Positions 9,826-18,528 of a stretch of DNA of 24,825 nucleotides are shown here, piece by piece; the first letter of the stretch is position 1, and every line of letters begins with the position of its first letter. This DNA is from Stentor coeruleus (taxonomy: Eukaryota > Ciliophora > Heterotrichea > Heterotrichida > Stentoridae): NCBI GenBank assembly GCA_001970955.1, contig MPUH01001068.1:1-24825 (forward strand), in the 5' to 3' direction. A program made the translations under genes and the position numbers. The notes under the pieces were generated by a model. The model did not search any database, was not told the origin of the DNA, and saw nothing but the letters and a program-made list of their open reading frames with translations.

Positions 9826-12133
9826 ATGGATCTTGGATCAAAACCAAGTCTATTCAATCCAAACCAAAACAATCTTATCGACACCTTAAACGACCAAAGT
9901 AACCGAAAACACAGAAACCGAATGGACTTTAAGACTTAAAGCCTTACAACAAATCCAAGACTTCCTTGCCAAAGAAGACACAACCCTACAAGCTTTTCTA
10001 GAGACTTATAAAAACATATCAACTCAAATAACTATTCAACTCAAAGATCTTCGTTCAGCAATAGTCAAAGAGTCAATAAAAATCCTCACAATCGGTTCTA
10101 ATAAATTCAGAACAACCTTCGACAATTTTGTATGTAAATTCATAGATTTACTCTTCCAACTTTCAGCATCAACAACAAACGCCATATCAAAATCAGCAAG
10201 TGATGGGGTTAAAACTTTACTAGAAAACATATATTCATCAAAAATCCTAACAAAAATCTTAGAAAACTCAAAGCAAAAACCTATTCAAATCAAAATCCTT
10301 GTTTGTGAATGTTTTTATTACTCATTAACCTCATTTCCTAAATCAATCCTCGATACTTTAGACAATGATTATCTTTTATCAGTTATCAAAACTTTTGTAT
10401 GTGAAAATGGTAAACTTCGAGAATTAGGTAAAGATTGTTTTTCAGCTTTTTCAGATAAATACCCAGAAAAAACAGAAAAATTCATACAAAGTATTGTCCC
10501 TGTGTCAAAAAAACTTGCAGAAGAACTTAAAAGTTTGATAAAAACTTTTAATATCGACCCAGTTACCGAATTCCCAACAAATATTGAAATCTCAGCTGAA
10601 GAATGGACAGTTTATGATAAACTTGATGTGTTTTCGGCTGTAAGACTTGCTGTTACTCAAACAAATTTTCAAACTAATAATGAGATACAGTTAGAATTAC
10701 TTATAGAAAAAGCTGATAATCAAGTAAAGGATATTTAGAATTGGAATGTTAGGGAAAAAGCTTTTGGGAAAATGCTTGAAGTACTTCAAAACCATGGGCA
10801 AAACTATGAACTTGAGGCTGTTGTTAAAAAAGTTGTTGAACATGTTAAGGATTCTCATATAAAAGTCATAAATGCTTGTATGGAATGCTTGATTATAATA
10901 GCGAAAGATTATTCGATTATGTTGACTGCATATTTCCCTGAGCTTTTACAAGTGATTTTGGAGATATCTTTGAATAAAAAAGAGGAACTAAGCGAAAATG
11001 CTAATGTGATACTAGAAAAACTACTTGAAACTTACCCACCAGATGACCTTTTGATACACTTTTTGTCTATATCTTCAAATAAAACCGGGGTAAAATTTGC
11101 CCTTATTGAAATTATCCAGTATTTATTAGAAATATCAGAAAGTTTTTGTTTTTCTAAACATAATATGAACTTGTTATGTAAAAAACTTTCAGCTATGTGT
11201 ATTGAAGGTAGTAAATCAACTATTGTTTCAGCGATAAAAGCTTTAGAGAAAGCTTGTGACAAAAATGTTTTTGGGACTTTACAAGGGATTTTAGAATTGC
11301 CATATGAGGAACAATCATTGGTATAAAATATTTAGTTTAAAAAATACTGTCAAGATTATTCGAATTTGTTAGATGAAATGCTTAGAGGGTATAGTAAAAG
11401 CATGATCCCTAACTCAATTGATGTTATTGAAGAAGTTGAAGAAGAAGACTTAACTGGGAGTATTCTTGAACCTTCAGAACAATTCGAAGACTTCATGAGG
11501 AAAACTTCAGAAGAAATCCTATCTAATCTCCAATACTACCTAACGTAATTCCCATATAGTAAATGCGAACTTAGATTTGAAAACATACAAGAACTAATCC
11601 TAATATTATCCAAACAACTAAACTCAGAACATAATGAAGATTCTAAAAAGGCATTAAGAAACCTCTCAGCAATAGCAAAATATTCTAAAAGTGATAAAGT
11701 AAGAGTTGAGCTTTTATCAGTATTAAGTAAATTATTAAGTTGGGATAGTAGTAATTTACAAAGAGATGTTGATGTGATATTGAAAAATGTTATTGAAAAA
11801 ATGAATACTGGATCTGCAGTTATTGGGATATTAGAAAGTTTAAAAAAATGTGAACCTCCTGGACTTCAGACTATGTTAGAATATTTAATGGAGATTATAA
11901 AAGATAGAGGTAATATAAGCTTTTTTGGTAAAGAAATTGGGGTAAGGTTAAAAGAAGTAAGAGATATTTAGTTTTTTGGACATCCACATCCTGAAGTGAG
12001 AAAAAATGTTGTTTTAGCTTTGGCGGAGTTGTTGGGGAAGGTGGATGAGGATGGGTTTTTGGCGATATTTAATCAGAGTCAACAGAAACTTATTGAGATT
12101 TATAGGCAAAAACTTGCTGCTGTGGAAGGTTAG
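9826..12133 (+). CDS. CLASP: CLASP-family microtubule-associated protein, TOG/HEAT repeats, 6 exons
   Basis: Joined product of 743 aa. Exons are 9826-9898, 9915-10723, 10739-11320, 11336-11544, 11560-11956 and 11972-12133. Introns are 16 nt at 9899-9914 and 15 nt at 10724, 11321, 11545 and 11957, all GTA...AG. Without removal the frame hits a stop at or just past each one. Two TOG-type openings show the tubulin-contacting W-x-x-R pattern: W28-T-L-R31 and W296-N-V-R299, each followed by HEAT helices. An acidic linker (around EEVEEEDLTGS) precedes a third HEAT block. The C-terminus (HPHPEVRKNVVLALAELLG, then SQQKLIEIYRQK) matches the conserved CLASP end that binds partner proteins. Expected role: promotes microtubule rescue and stability at the cortex or spindle. 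It is shorter than animal CLASPs. The stop is TAG. Confidence 0.85.
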
Positions 12134-12677
12134 ATAAATATTTTTTTAAGGTAAATATTAGGAGAAATCATTAGCTTTTAAGGTTGGGGTTGGTTTATAG
12201 GGCGGTTGAGTTGGGTTATTGTTCATGAAATTTTTTTAGCATGTAAAAATGTGGATAATTTATTGATAGTATTAGGATTTTAAGATTATTTTGTTGTTGT
12301 TGTAAATGTATATTAAATACTAGGCTTATATTAGAGAAAAATTTTTTTTTGATATAAAAATGTAAGATTTTTAGTCAATTTGATTGAAATTATAAATACG
12401 CGAGTTTTAATATGTATTGATGATGTACTTGGCAAATAAAATGAATCAAACACTAATGTTTAGAGAATTGATAAAATATTTCAACTTTTTGAATCGATGA
12501 TGATTTGAAAATATGCGATTGTAGTTTTGTTGTAGCTGTATTTAGGTAAGTTTACAAGTTTTATTATAATGATAATTATTAGAAATTTACTTTGAATCAT
12601 TAAACCCAAAATCTATTTTTTTTACCTTTTCTCAGAATCTTTCATTGTGCTTGATAATTTTTATTATAAAACTAGTA
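12134..12677. other. AT-rich 3' flank of CLASP gene
   Basis: No gene is seen. A G-rich patch at 12182-12215 stands out in otherwise AT-rich DNA and could fold as a two-tier quadruplex. The rest is low-complexity A and T. Confidence 0.5.
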
Positions 12678-13026
12678 TACCCTTTGTCTATTATCCTTCA
12701 TTTCTTATAATATTCTCTTCGATATGAGCGGTATATATTATCTAAACAATATACCCATTTTTATAAGTGATTGTAGACAAATTAAAAATATGATAATATT
12801 CTGAGTATTTTAATATATAACACGCTTATAATTGTAGACAAATCAAAATATGATCATATTATGAGAATTTAAAGATATAATATGTTTATAATTGTAGACA
12901 AACTAAAGTATGATCATACCATGAAAACCAAAGATATTTTTTGTATCTTATAGTACTACTAAATAAACAATATATAAGATATTTTATATATCATTAATTC
13001 TATAAAAATGATAAAAACAAAGGGTA
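12678..13026. mobile_element. candidate TA-bounded inverted-repeat element (MITE or IES-like), 345 bp
   Basis: CCCTTTGT at 12680-12687 is matched by its exact reverse complement ACAAAGGG at 13017-13024, and the similarity continues inward imperfectly for about another 11 bases. A TA dinucleotide sits directly outside both ends (12678-12679 and 13025-13026), as expected for a TA target duplication of Tc1/mariner-type elements or a ciliate internal eliminated sequence. The inside has no coding frame and contains diverged 60-bp tandem repeats. The short perfect arm makes chance pairing possible. Confidence 0.4.
12771..12930. repeat. 60/61-bp tandem repeat, about 2.6 diverged copies
   Basis: The phrase TTGTAGACAA recurs at 12771, 12832 and 12892 with spacings of 61 and 60 bp. 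Each copy continues with A-rich DNA and a TATGATMATA-like block, and copies 2 and 3 share ATGATCATA. The third copy degenerates after about 35 bp. It lies wholly inside the candidate inverted-repeat element. Confidence 0.7.
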
Positions 13027-13047
13027 TCAAAAAAGATTTTTTTGATA
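13025..13047. repeat. short perfect inverted repeat (hairpin)
   Basis: TATCAAAAAA (13025-13034) pairs with TTTTTTGATA (13038-13047) around a 3-nt loop. It abuts the right end of the inverted-repeat element. In transcripts it would be a weak A/U hairpin. Confidence 0.5.
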
Positions 13048-13364
13048 TCAAAAAATTTGTCTCTCATTTGGCTCAGAAATTTAAATTCAATATATCTTTA
13101 TCTTCTTAGCCACCAATTTATGTTTAAAATTCAAAAAAAAACTTTAGCATATCTCTACCTTTATTTTTTTGTATATACCAAACAATAATTTCATTTTTAA
13201 AGCAATCATAAACTTAATATATAATAAGTTTTATTATCCAATATCATAGCATAAATCATAATTTTTATCTCTTATATTCAATAAAAATTTCAAAATATCT
13301 TCAAACATCACCTATAAATATAAGAAGCATATAAAGCTTATCTTAAGTCCTACTGATTTTCCAA

Positions 13365-13634
13365 ATGAGATCAGGATCAAACTTCACAAAACAGTAAAAA
13401 TTACTTAAGTCATCAAAGTACAGATCAAAAATGCCCTTATTATCAGCATTGGGCAGAAAAGAAAAACATATTATTGAAGATTGCAATGAATACAAAACTG
13501 AAAAACATGAAATAGAAAACGAACTTAAAAAATATGCGAATGAAGAAACTAAAAATTTTTCATTATCGCATATCGTTTTATGGAATGAAGAATTTGAAAA
13601 ACACATAGAGAGAAACACAAAAAAAAAGAAATAA
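13365..13634 (+). pseudogene. possible fossil of a non-LTR retrotransposon RT C-terminal zinc-knuckle region
   Basis: From ATG 13365 one frame reads MRSGSNFTKQ, then TAA, then in the same frame KLLKSSKYRSKMPLL and, after a few residues, GRKEKHIIEDCNEYKTEK on to a lysine-rich end and TAA at 13632-13634. The order resembles the tail of non-LTR reverse transcriptases: an RSG(H)N stretch, a C-P-x-C knuckle, then E-x-x-H-I-I-x-x-C-x-x-Y. Here His and the last Cys are kept (HIIEDC), while the first Cys pair is lost or lies in a neighbouring frame (CPYY). If correct, it is inactive. The part from ATG 13431 could instead be a small 67-aa basic protein of unknown function. Weak evidence. Confidence 0.3.
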
Positions 13635-13902
13635 TCAAGATCAACAGAGAAATAAAAAACATTATCACGAAAATATACTATAAAAGAAGAAAATTAGCAA
13701 AGGCTGGACAATAGTCAAGCGATAATTCCTAACTAATACTAAACAGAAATCTTTTATTCAGTATACATAATATTATAAATCCTTTAAAAAAAAACACAAT
13801 CATTTAAAAACTAAGGATTTCTAATAAAATTTCGATTTAAATAAAAACAATTTCGTAAACTAAAGTAATTTAATCCTGAAAAATATAACTTAAAATATAT
13901 AA
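13635..13902. other. AT-rich 5' flank of CK1 gene
   Basis: Stops occur in all frames and no motif stands out. By position it should carry the CK1 promoter. Confidence 0.4.
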
Positions 13903-15036
13903 ATGGAAAGTGGCAGAGTAAGAGTTGCAGGCAAGTACTTGTTACAGAAAAAACTAGGCGCTGGGTCTTTTGGAGATGTTTTTCTAGGCCAAAACACAGA
14001 AACCCGTGAAGAAGTTGCTATAAAGCTTGAAGACACTCAAGCGAAATTCCCTCAGGTTTTATCTGAAGCTAAAATTATGAGTTCATTAAAAGGTTCAGGG
14101 ATTCCAAAAGTTTACTGGTACGGGACAGAAGGGTCATTTAATATAATGGTTCTAGAACTCCTTGGGTCTTCCTTAGAAGAAGTATTCAATAAATGTTCGC
14201 GAAAATTCACGGCAAAAACTGTAATTCTCATATCCGAGCAGATTTTCACCCGTATCGAAGCAGTTCATAGCCAAAACCACATCCATCGTGATATCAAGCC
14301 TGATAATTTCCTATTAGGTTCAGGGAAAAAGTCAAATATTATTTATATAATCGATTTCGGGCTAAGTAAAAAATATAGAGATAGCACAACAAAACAGCAT
14401 ATAAAATTTAGTGACAAAAGATCTTTAACTGGAACTGCAAGATATGCGTCAATAAATTCACATATGGGAAATGAACAAAGTAGAAGAGATGATATTGAAG
14501 CTATTATGTACATGATAATATATTTACATCTTGGAAGTTTACCTTGGCAAGGTATTTCATGTAATAACAAGAAAGAAAAATATAGGATGATTATGGATAT
14601 GAAACTTGGACTTACTCCTGAACAGTTATGTAGAGATATGCCTTGTGAAATCGCAGCCATGCTAAGTTACGCTAAAAACCTAAGATTCGAAGATGCACCC
14701 GATTACAATTATATGAAAAACCAACTAGCACGGATTTCTGAAAGAGAAGGTTTTACTTTTGATAACAAATTTGACTGGAACAACCCTCCCTCAACCCCTA
14801 AAAACAAAAAAAAGCCCCTGAAAAAGAAAAAAAACAAAAGCAAAGCCAGCGTTAAATCAATCGGCGAAGAAATCAAAGAACCACATTCTAAAGAAGATGA
14901 AACCTCAACATGTCTAGCCACAAAAAGGTGGCCAGAGTTTTCAGATCGCGATAAAATATTTTCTAAAATCCAAAGCGAAACAAAAATCCCTACAAATGTT
15001 ACAACTGGAGATCCAAAAACCTGTCTGTTATTTTAA
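13903..15036 (+). CDS. casein kinase 1 family Ser/Thr kinase with C-terminal CaaX box
   Basis: Single-exon kinase of 377 aa. The catalytic domain covers about residues 10-285: Gly loop GAGSFG (19-24), ATP lysine K41, alpha-C Glu55, HRDIKPDNF (Asp130), DFG (151-153) and the CK1-specific TGTARYASINSH in place of the usual APE region. All catalytic residues are present, so activity is expected on acidic or pre-phosphorylated Ser/Thr. The tail has a lysine cluster (residues 300-314) and ends in CLLF, a CaaX-type prenylation signal. Lipid plus basic patch predicts membrane attachment, a job done by palmitoylation in yeast Yck kinases and animal CK1-gamma. It ends in TAA and is convergent with the next gene, 34 bp away. 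Confidence 0.92.
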   Translation: MESGRVRVAGKYLLQKKLGAGSFGDVFLGQNTETREEVAIKLEDTQAKFPQVLSEAKIMSSLKGSGIPKVYWYGTEGSFNIMVLELLGSSLEEVFNKCSRKFTAKTVILISEQIFTRIEAVHSQNHIHRDIKPDNFLLGSGKKSNIIYIIDFGLSKKYRDSTTKQHIKFSDKRSLTGTARYASINSHMGNEQSRRDDIEAIMYMIIYLHLGSLPWQGISCNNKKEKYRMIMDMKLGLTPEQLCRDMPCEIAAMLSYAKNLRFEDAPDYNYMKNQLARISEREGFTFDNKFDWNNPPSTPKNKKKPLKKKKNKSKASVKSIGEEIKEPHSKEDETSTCLATKRWPEFSDRDKIFSKIQSETKIPTNVTTGDPKTCLLF

Positions 15037-15070
15037 TATAAATCTTTTATCTAATAAAATATACACATTC

Positions 15071-17503
15071 CTATATTAAATCTTTTGCACATATCATTTT
15101 AGGTAAGCTTCCTAAAGGTCTAGGTCTAAGTTCCTGATACACTTTATTTTCTGTTTCTTTTCTAAGTATTTGATTGATTCTTTTAACCTGTAAAACAAAC
15201 TGTGCTTCTTTAGGTCTATGTTTTGAATGATATATTTGTAAATCTCTATAAACTTCTGGGACTAATACTCCACTATATAATATCCGATCTGACCAAAAAG
15301 CTTCACTTGAACCGAAATCTTCATATTCTTCCTTATCATGAACTCCACTAATATTATTAGGTAAAGTAAAATCAGGTTCTTTATATTCAGATAAACACCC
15401 ATATTTTATACTTTGAGCCAATTGTTCAGCTTTAAAAACTTGATCATAGTCTTTTTCATCTACAAATGAATGAACTTGACAACTTGATGTATTAGCTTTA
15501 AAACTCAAATCCCCAAAAAGCACTTTACAATCAAATTTACCTTTAAGCTTTTTGGTATTATTAAAACAATGAGAATGAATATATCTTATAGGGTCTTTAT
15601 GTACAGAATTACGTCCATCTATATTGACTAAATTACAAGCTATAAAAGCAAATGATGAACCCCAAAGTTCAAATACAACAGCAGATGCTCCTTTTTTAGG
15701 CATGTTACCTTTATGTGGTAAGCTTATTGAATCTTGATCTAAAGATTTTACATCTTGATGTAGTTTATCTTCTATAAATATCATAAGAATAAAATCATCG
15801 ATTTGTATTGTTTTAAGTAAGGAATAATCAATCATTGAAGAAATTAGGATTTTTTCATGTGAAGAAAAGTCTTCTACATGTTGAAATGCAAAAGCTACTA
15901 TTGTGCAGAAATCTTCACATGAAGTTAATTCATTTATATAACTTAATGGGTCTCCACAAAGGTTCCATGTTACTATTCTGATTCTTAAGTCGATGAGTTG
16001 AGAATATTCTTGACTTCGTTTATCCATTTCTTCAGGGATTTTATTGATAAGTGTGGTTTTGTTTTTCCTTCTTAAGATAAAGTCTATAGAAGTTTGTTTT
16101 TCATCATCTTGAATTGTTGCATTGTAAAAACGGTTTATTGAAGTAATTCCTTGCATTATAAGACCTTTAAGACCTAAGCTACCATCACGAGTTACGGCTG
16201 ATATAGTTGAACCGGTGCCTGTGTATTGAAAACTCAGGTAATCCCCATTATCAGCCCATTGGAGTTTGAAAGCTTTGGAAAAACTTGAGTCTTTTTTACC
16301 AAGATGGTCTTTGTTAGTTTTTCTTAAAATAGTCATTAGTATATCCCAGGATATAAAGCTTTGGACTACATTAGTTCTGTCTAAACAGTCCAAGCAATTA
16401 GTCCTTACAACACCTTTTTGTTTAGTCCCATCTGAACTATAATACTCATAATGTTGTAAAAATACTGAAATCCTCTCAATAAGCGAATTGACTTTATGAT
16501 ATTTATGCCCTTTACAGTTCATGTGGAAGTCAAAAAAATTATACGATATCATCTGAGAGTACTTCGGAAAAACCTTACTGAAAACCGCTTCCAATTCATT
16601 TGTAAGATTGTTTTCAAATGATTTCCCTGAAGTTAACAAATTTATCATAGTTACATGCCCATATTTTTCTATCAATTTATCTGTATGTTGACTAAAAGCT
16701 AAAACACTCATATCTCTAGTCTTAGTAAAAAGCATCTGTGCTGTAACCCCAGTTTGTCCCCAATAAACTGGTACTGATCCTCTTATTTGCATATAAGAAA
16801 ACACTTTATCCGTTATTATAAGTATTTGTTCAGTCTCAACAAAATTAGCTACATTTCCATTATCATCTATACCTCTACAATTATACCTTGTCCCAACTCT
16901 TTCACAACTTCTTCTCGATAATAAAGCTAAAGTTACTTCATCTCTAGAATACACATTAAAAAACCCTTGGATTATAGGAATAAACCATATTGTGTCAACA
17001 TCTTGCGATACAAATTCTTTATAAAGTTCGAAATTCCAATAAAAACTTTTATCGCTTTCATCATGTAAAGTACCTCCTTGGCTTTCATGACCAATATTCA
17101 AAGTTAAAGCATATGAAAAAGAAAAGTAAAACCCACTTGAAAGGAGTTTTTTAATATTGGATTTGGAGTTTTCAAGGTTTCTGGGGTCGTCGCAACGATT
17201 GAATTCAATGATTTCGATTTCACTGATTTCGTAGATGGTCTTGCCAAGAACAACCCCTTTTTCATGAGCTTTAGTTACAACTGCAATACAAAGTACAGTA
17301 TTGATAGGGATGACTCCAAGGAAAAAATAAATGTCTATATAGAAAATCTCTTCAGGACTCAGTCCTGAATCAAAAATTCGAAATGTGCTTGATGAGTATA
17401 CACGATGAGTATGTCGCTCAAGGACTAAATAAGTTGTCTGACCTGGCCAATGGATTACAAAATACTTAACTGAGACGTAAAGTCGCATAGGAAAATGCTC
17501 CAT
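15071..17503 (-). CDS. synaptojanin-like protein: Sac1 phosphoinositide phosphatase plus degenerate 5-phosphatase
   Basis: Single-exon protein of 810 aa. Residues about 50-460 form a Sac1 domain with an intact P-loop in RTNCLDCLDRTN (CX5R, Cys370 and Arg376), predicting removal of 3-, 4- or 5-phosphates from phosphoinositides. Residues about 505-780 follow the inositol polyphosphate 5-phosphatase order: TWNLCG, FQ(H), GASAVVFELWGSSFAFIAC, GDLSFK, DYDQVFKAEQL, FWSDRIL, SKHRP. Key residues differ from the family: FQE is FQH542, the active-site His region is CN624L, GDLN is GDLS667, and SDHRP is SK761HRP. That half is probably inactive or altered. There is no proline-rich tail as in animal synaptojanin. 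Likely site: endocytic or endomembrane surfaces. The gene's start lies only 20 bp downstream of the neighbouring gene's stop. It ends in TAA. Confidence 0.85.
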   Translation of the reverse strand: MEHFPMRLYVSVKYFVIHWPGQTTYLVLERHTHRVYSSSTFRIFDSGLSPEEIFYIDIYFFLGVIPINTVLCIAVVTKAHEKGVVLGKTIYEISEIEIIEFNRCDDPRNLENSKSNIKKLLSSGFYFSFSYALTLNIGHESQGGTLHDESDKSFYWNFELYKEFVSQDVDTIWFIPIIQGFFNVYSRDEVTLALLSRRSCERVGTRYNCRGIDDNGNVANFVETEQILIITDKVFSYMQIRGSVPVYWGQTGVTAQMLFTKTRDMSVLAFSQHTDKLIEKYGHVTMINLLTSGKSFENNLTNELEAVFSKVFPKYSQMISYNFFDFHMNCKGHKYHKVNSLIERISVFLQHYEYYSSDGTKQKGVVRTNCLDCLDRTNVVQSFISWDILMTILRKTNKDHLGKKDSSFSKAFKLQWADNGDYLSFQYTGTGSTISAVTRDGSLGLKGLIMQGITSINRFYNATIQDDEKQTSIDFILRRKNKTTLINKIPEEMDKRSQEYSQLIDLRIRIVTWNLCGDPLSYINELTSCEDFCTIVAFAFQHVEDFSSHEKILISSMIDYSLLKTIQIDDFILMIFIEDKLHQDVKSLDQDSISLPHKGNMPKKGASAVVFELWGSSFAFIACNLVNIDGRNSVHKDPIRYIHSHCFNNTKKLKGKFDCKVLFGDLSFKANTSSCQVHSFVDEKDYDQVFKAEQLAQSIKYGCLSEYKEPDFTLPNNISGVHDKEEYEDFGSSEAFWSDRILYSGVLVPEVYRDLQIYHSKHRPKEAQFVLQVKRINQILRKETENKVYQELRPRPLGSLPKMICAKDLI

Positions 17504-17523
17504 TTACAATATATATAAAACTA

Positions 17524-18330
17524 TCAATTTTTGGGATAGATATGTGGGATTAACCTTTTGACTGAACTCTTGATTATTTTTGGGGTTAGATGATGAGGTG
17601 TGTGATTTTCTAAAAAAATCAAGTCAATGCTTTTGTTTGGGTTCTGCAGGTTGTCTGTGCTTTTGCTTTGTTTTGAAACTTTGTGTGGGGCTTGGAAACG
17701 TTTTAAGACTCTGCTGTAATCTTTAGCTTGGCTCCATCTTCGCTTTATGTCGAACCTTATTTTCTCAATGTTATTTGAAGCTTGTTCAGAAATCGGGATG
17801 TGCACTTCTTTTGGCGTATTAATTGCTATCATGATTTCCTTGTCTATAAAATTTAGTTTTTTTTCTATAGTATCCTGCTTAGTTTCGTATTTATGAGTTT
17901 TTTGGGATGTCGATGCATTGCAGGAATATCCAGTTTTCTTTTTTGTATGGAAAACCTGTGGAGAAAAGCAACCTAATTTATTAGAAACAAGACGATACTT
18001 TTCCTATTTTAAAATTACAGCAAAGAAAGAGTTTAAATTTGAATGCTTTTTTTGTTCAAGTTTTTCAGAAAATGATCTTTTTAAAGAGTATTCTTTCATA
18101 GCCATACTAGGCTGAACATAAGGTTTAGGTTTAAGAATATCTTCAACTTGATTGTAGCTGATAAGGCTTTGATTTTCTTCGTTGAGTTTTTCTTTAGGAT
18201 TTTTCGAATAAAAGCTTAGGACGTCTACCAGTTTTTTTCCTGTCTTCATTCTTGAGGCTCGTTTATTAGAACACTCACTAGATTTGAGTTACATGTAATA
18301 GCGAAGGAGATCTTTGTTTGATTTAGCCAT
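17524..18330 (-). CDS. unknown basic protein, 3 exons
   Basis: Joined product of 258 aa starting MAKSNKDLLRYYMSECS. Exons are 18330-18293, 18277-18019 and 18003-17524, with 15-nt introns at 18278-18292 (GTAACTCAAATCTAG) and 18004-18018 (GTAATTTTAAAATAG). Splicing joins what otherwise look like two small ORFs and extends the second one upstream by about 55 codons. I recognise no domain. The protein is Lys/Arg/Ser-rich with few hydrophobic stretches, and a region near IEKIRFDIKRRWSQ could form a basic amphipathic helix. It ends in TGA followed at once by an in-frame TAG. It sits 198 bp downstream of the Arf GEF stop, same strand. The perfect match of both introns to the window's pattern makes the gene model more certain than its function. 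Confidence 0.7.
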
Positions 18331-18528
18331 TTTTGTGTTTTTAACTGCAGAATTTTTGTGTTATTGATTTATAGTTTTATGTAAGTTATAAAATGATAGA
18401 TTTATATAAATTTTAATAATATTCCTAAACCATAACAAATCCTAACAAACTTTTCATCTATTTTCCAAAACCATAAAAAAAACTATACAAAACCTCTTCA
18501 CAATTATCCAATATGAAAACCAATCATA

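Noticed and set aside
10502-11971. Four separate small genes instead of one CLASP gene
   Set aside because: Each boundary is a GTA...AG 15-mer whose removal keeps a continuous HEAT-repeat protein with a typical CLASP C-terminus.
13343-13618. 91-codon minus-strand ORF between CLASP and CK1
   Set aside because: Low-complexity Ser/Phe/Cys text typical of antisense to Lys/Glu-rich sequence; the plus strand gives a better, though weak, explanation.
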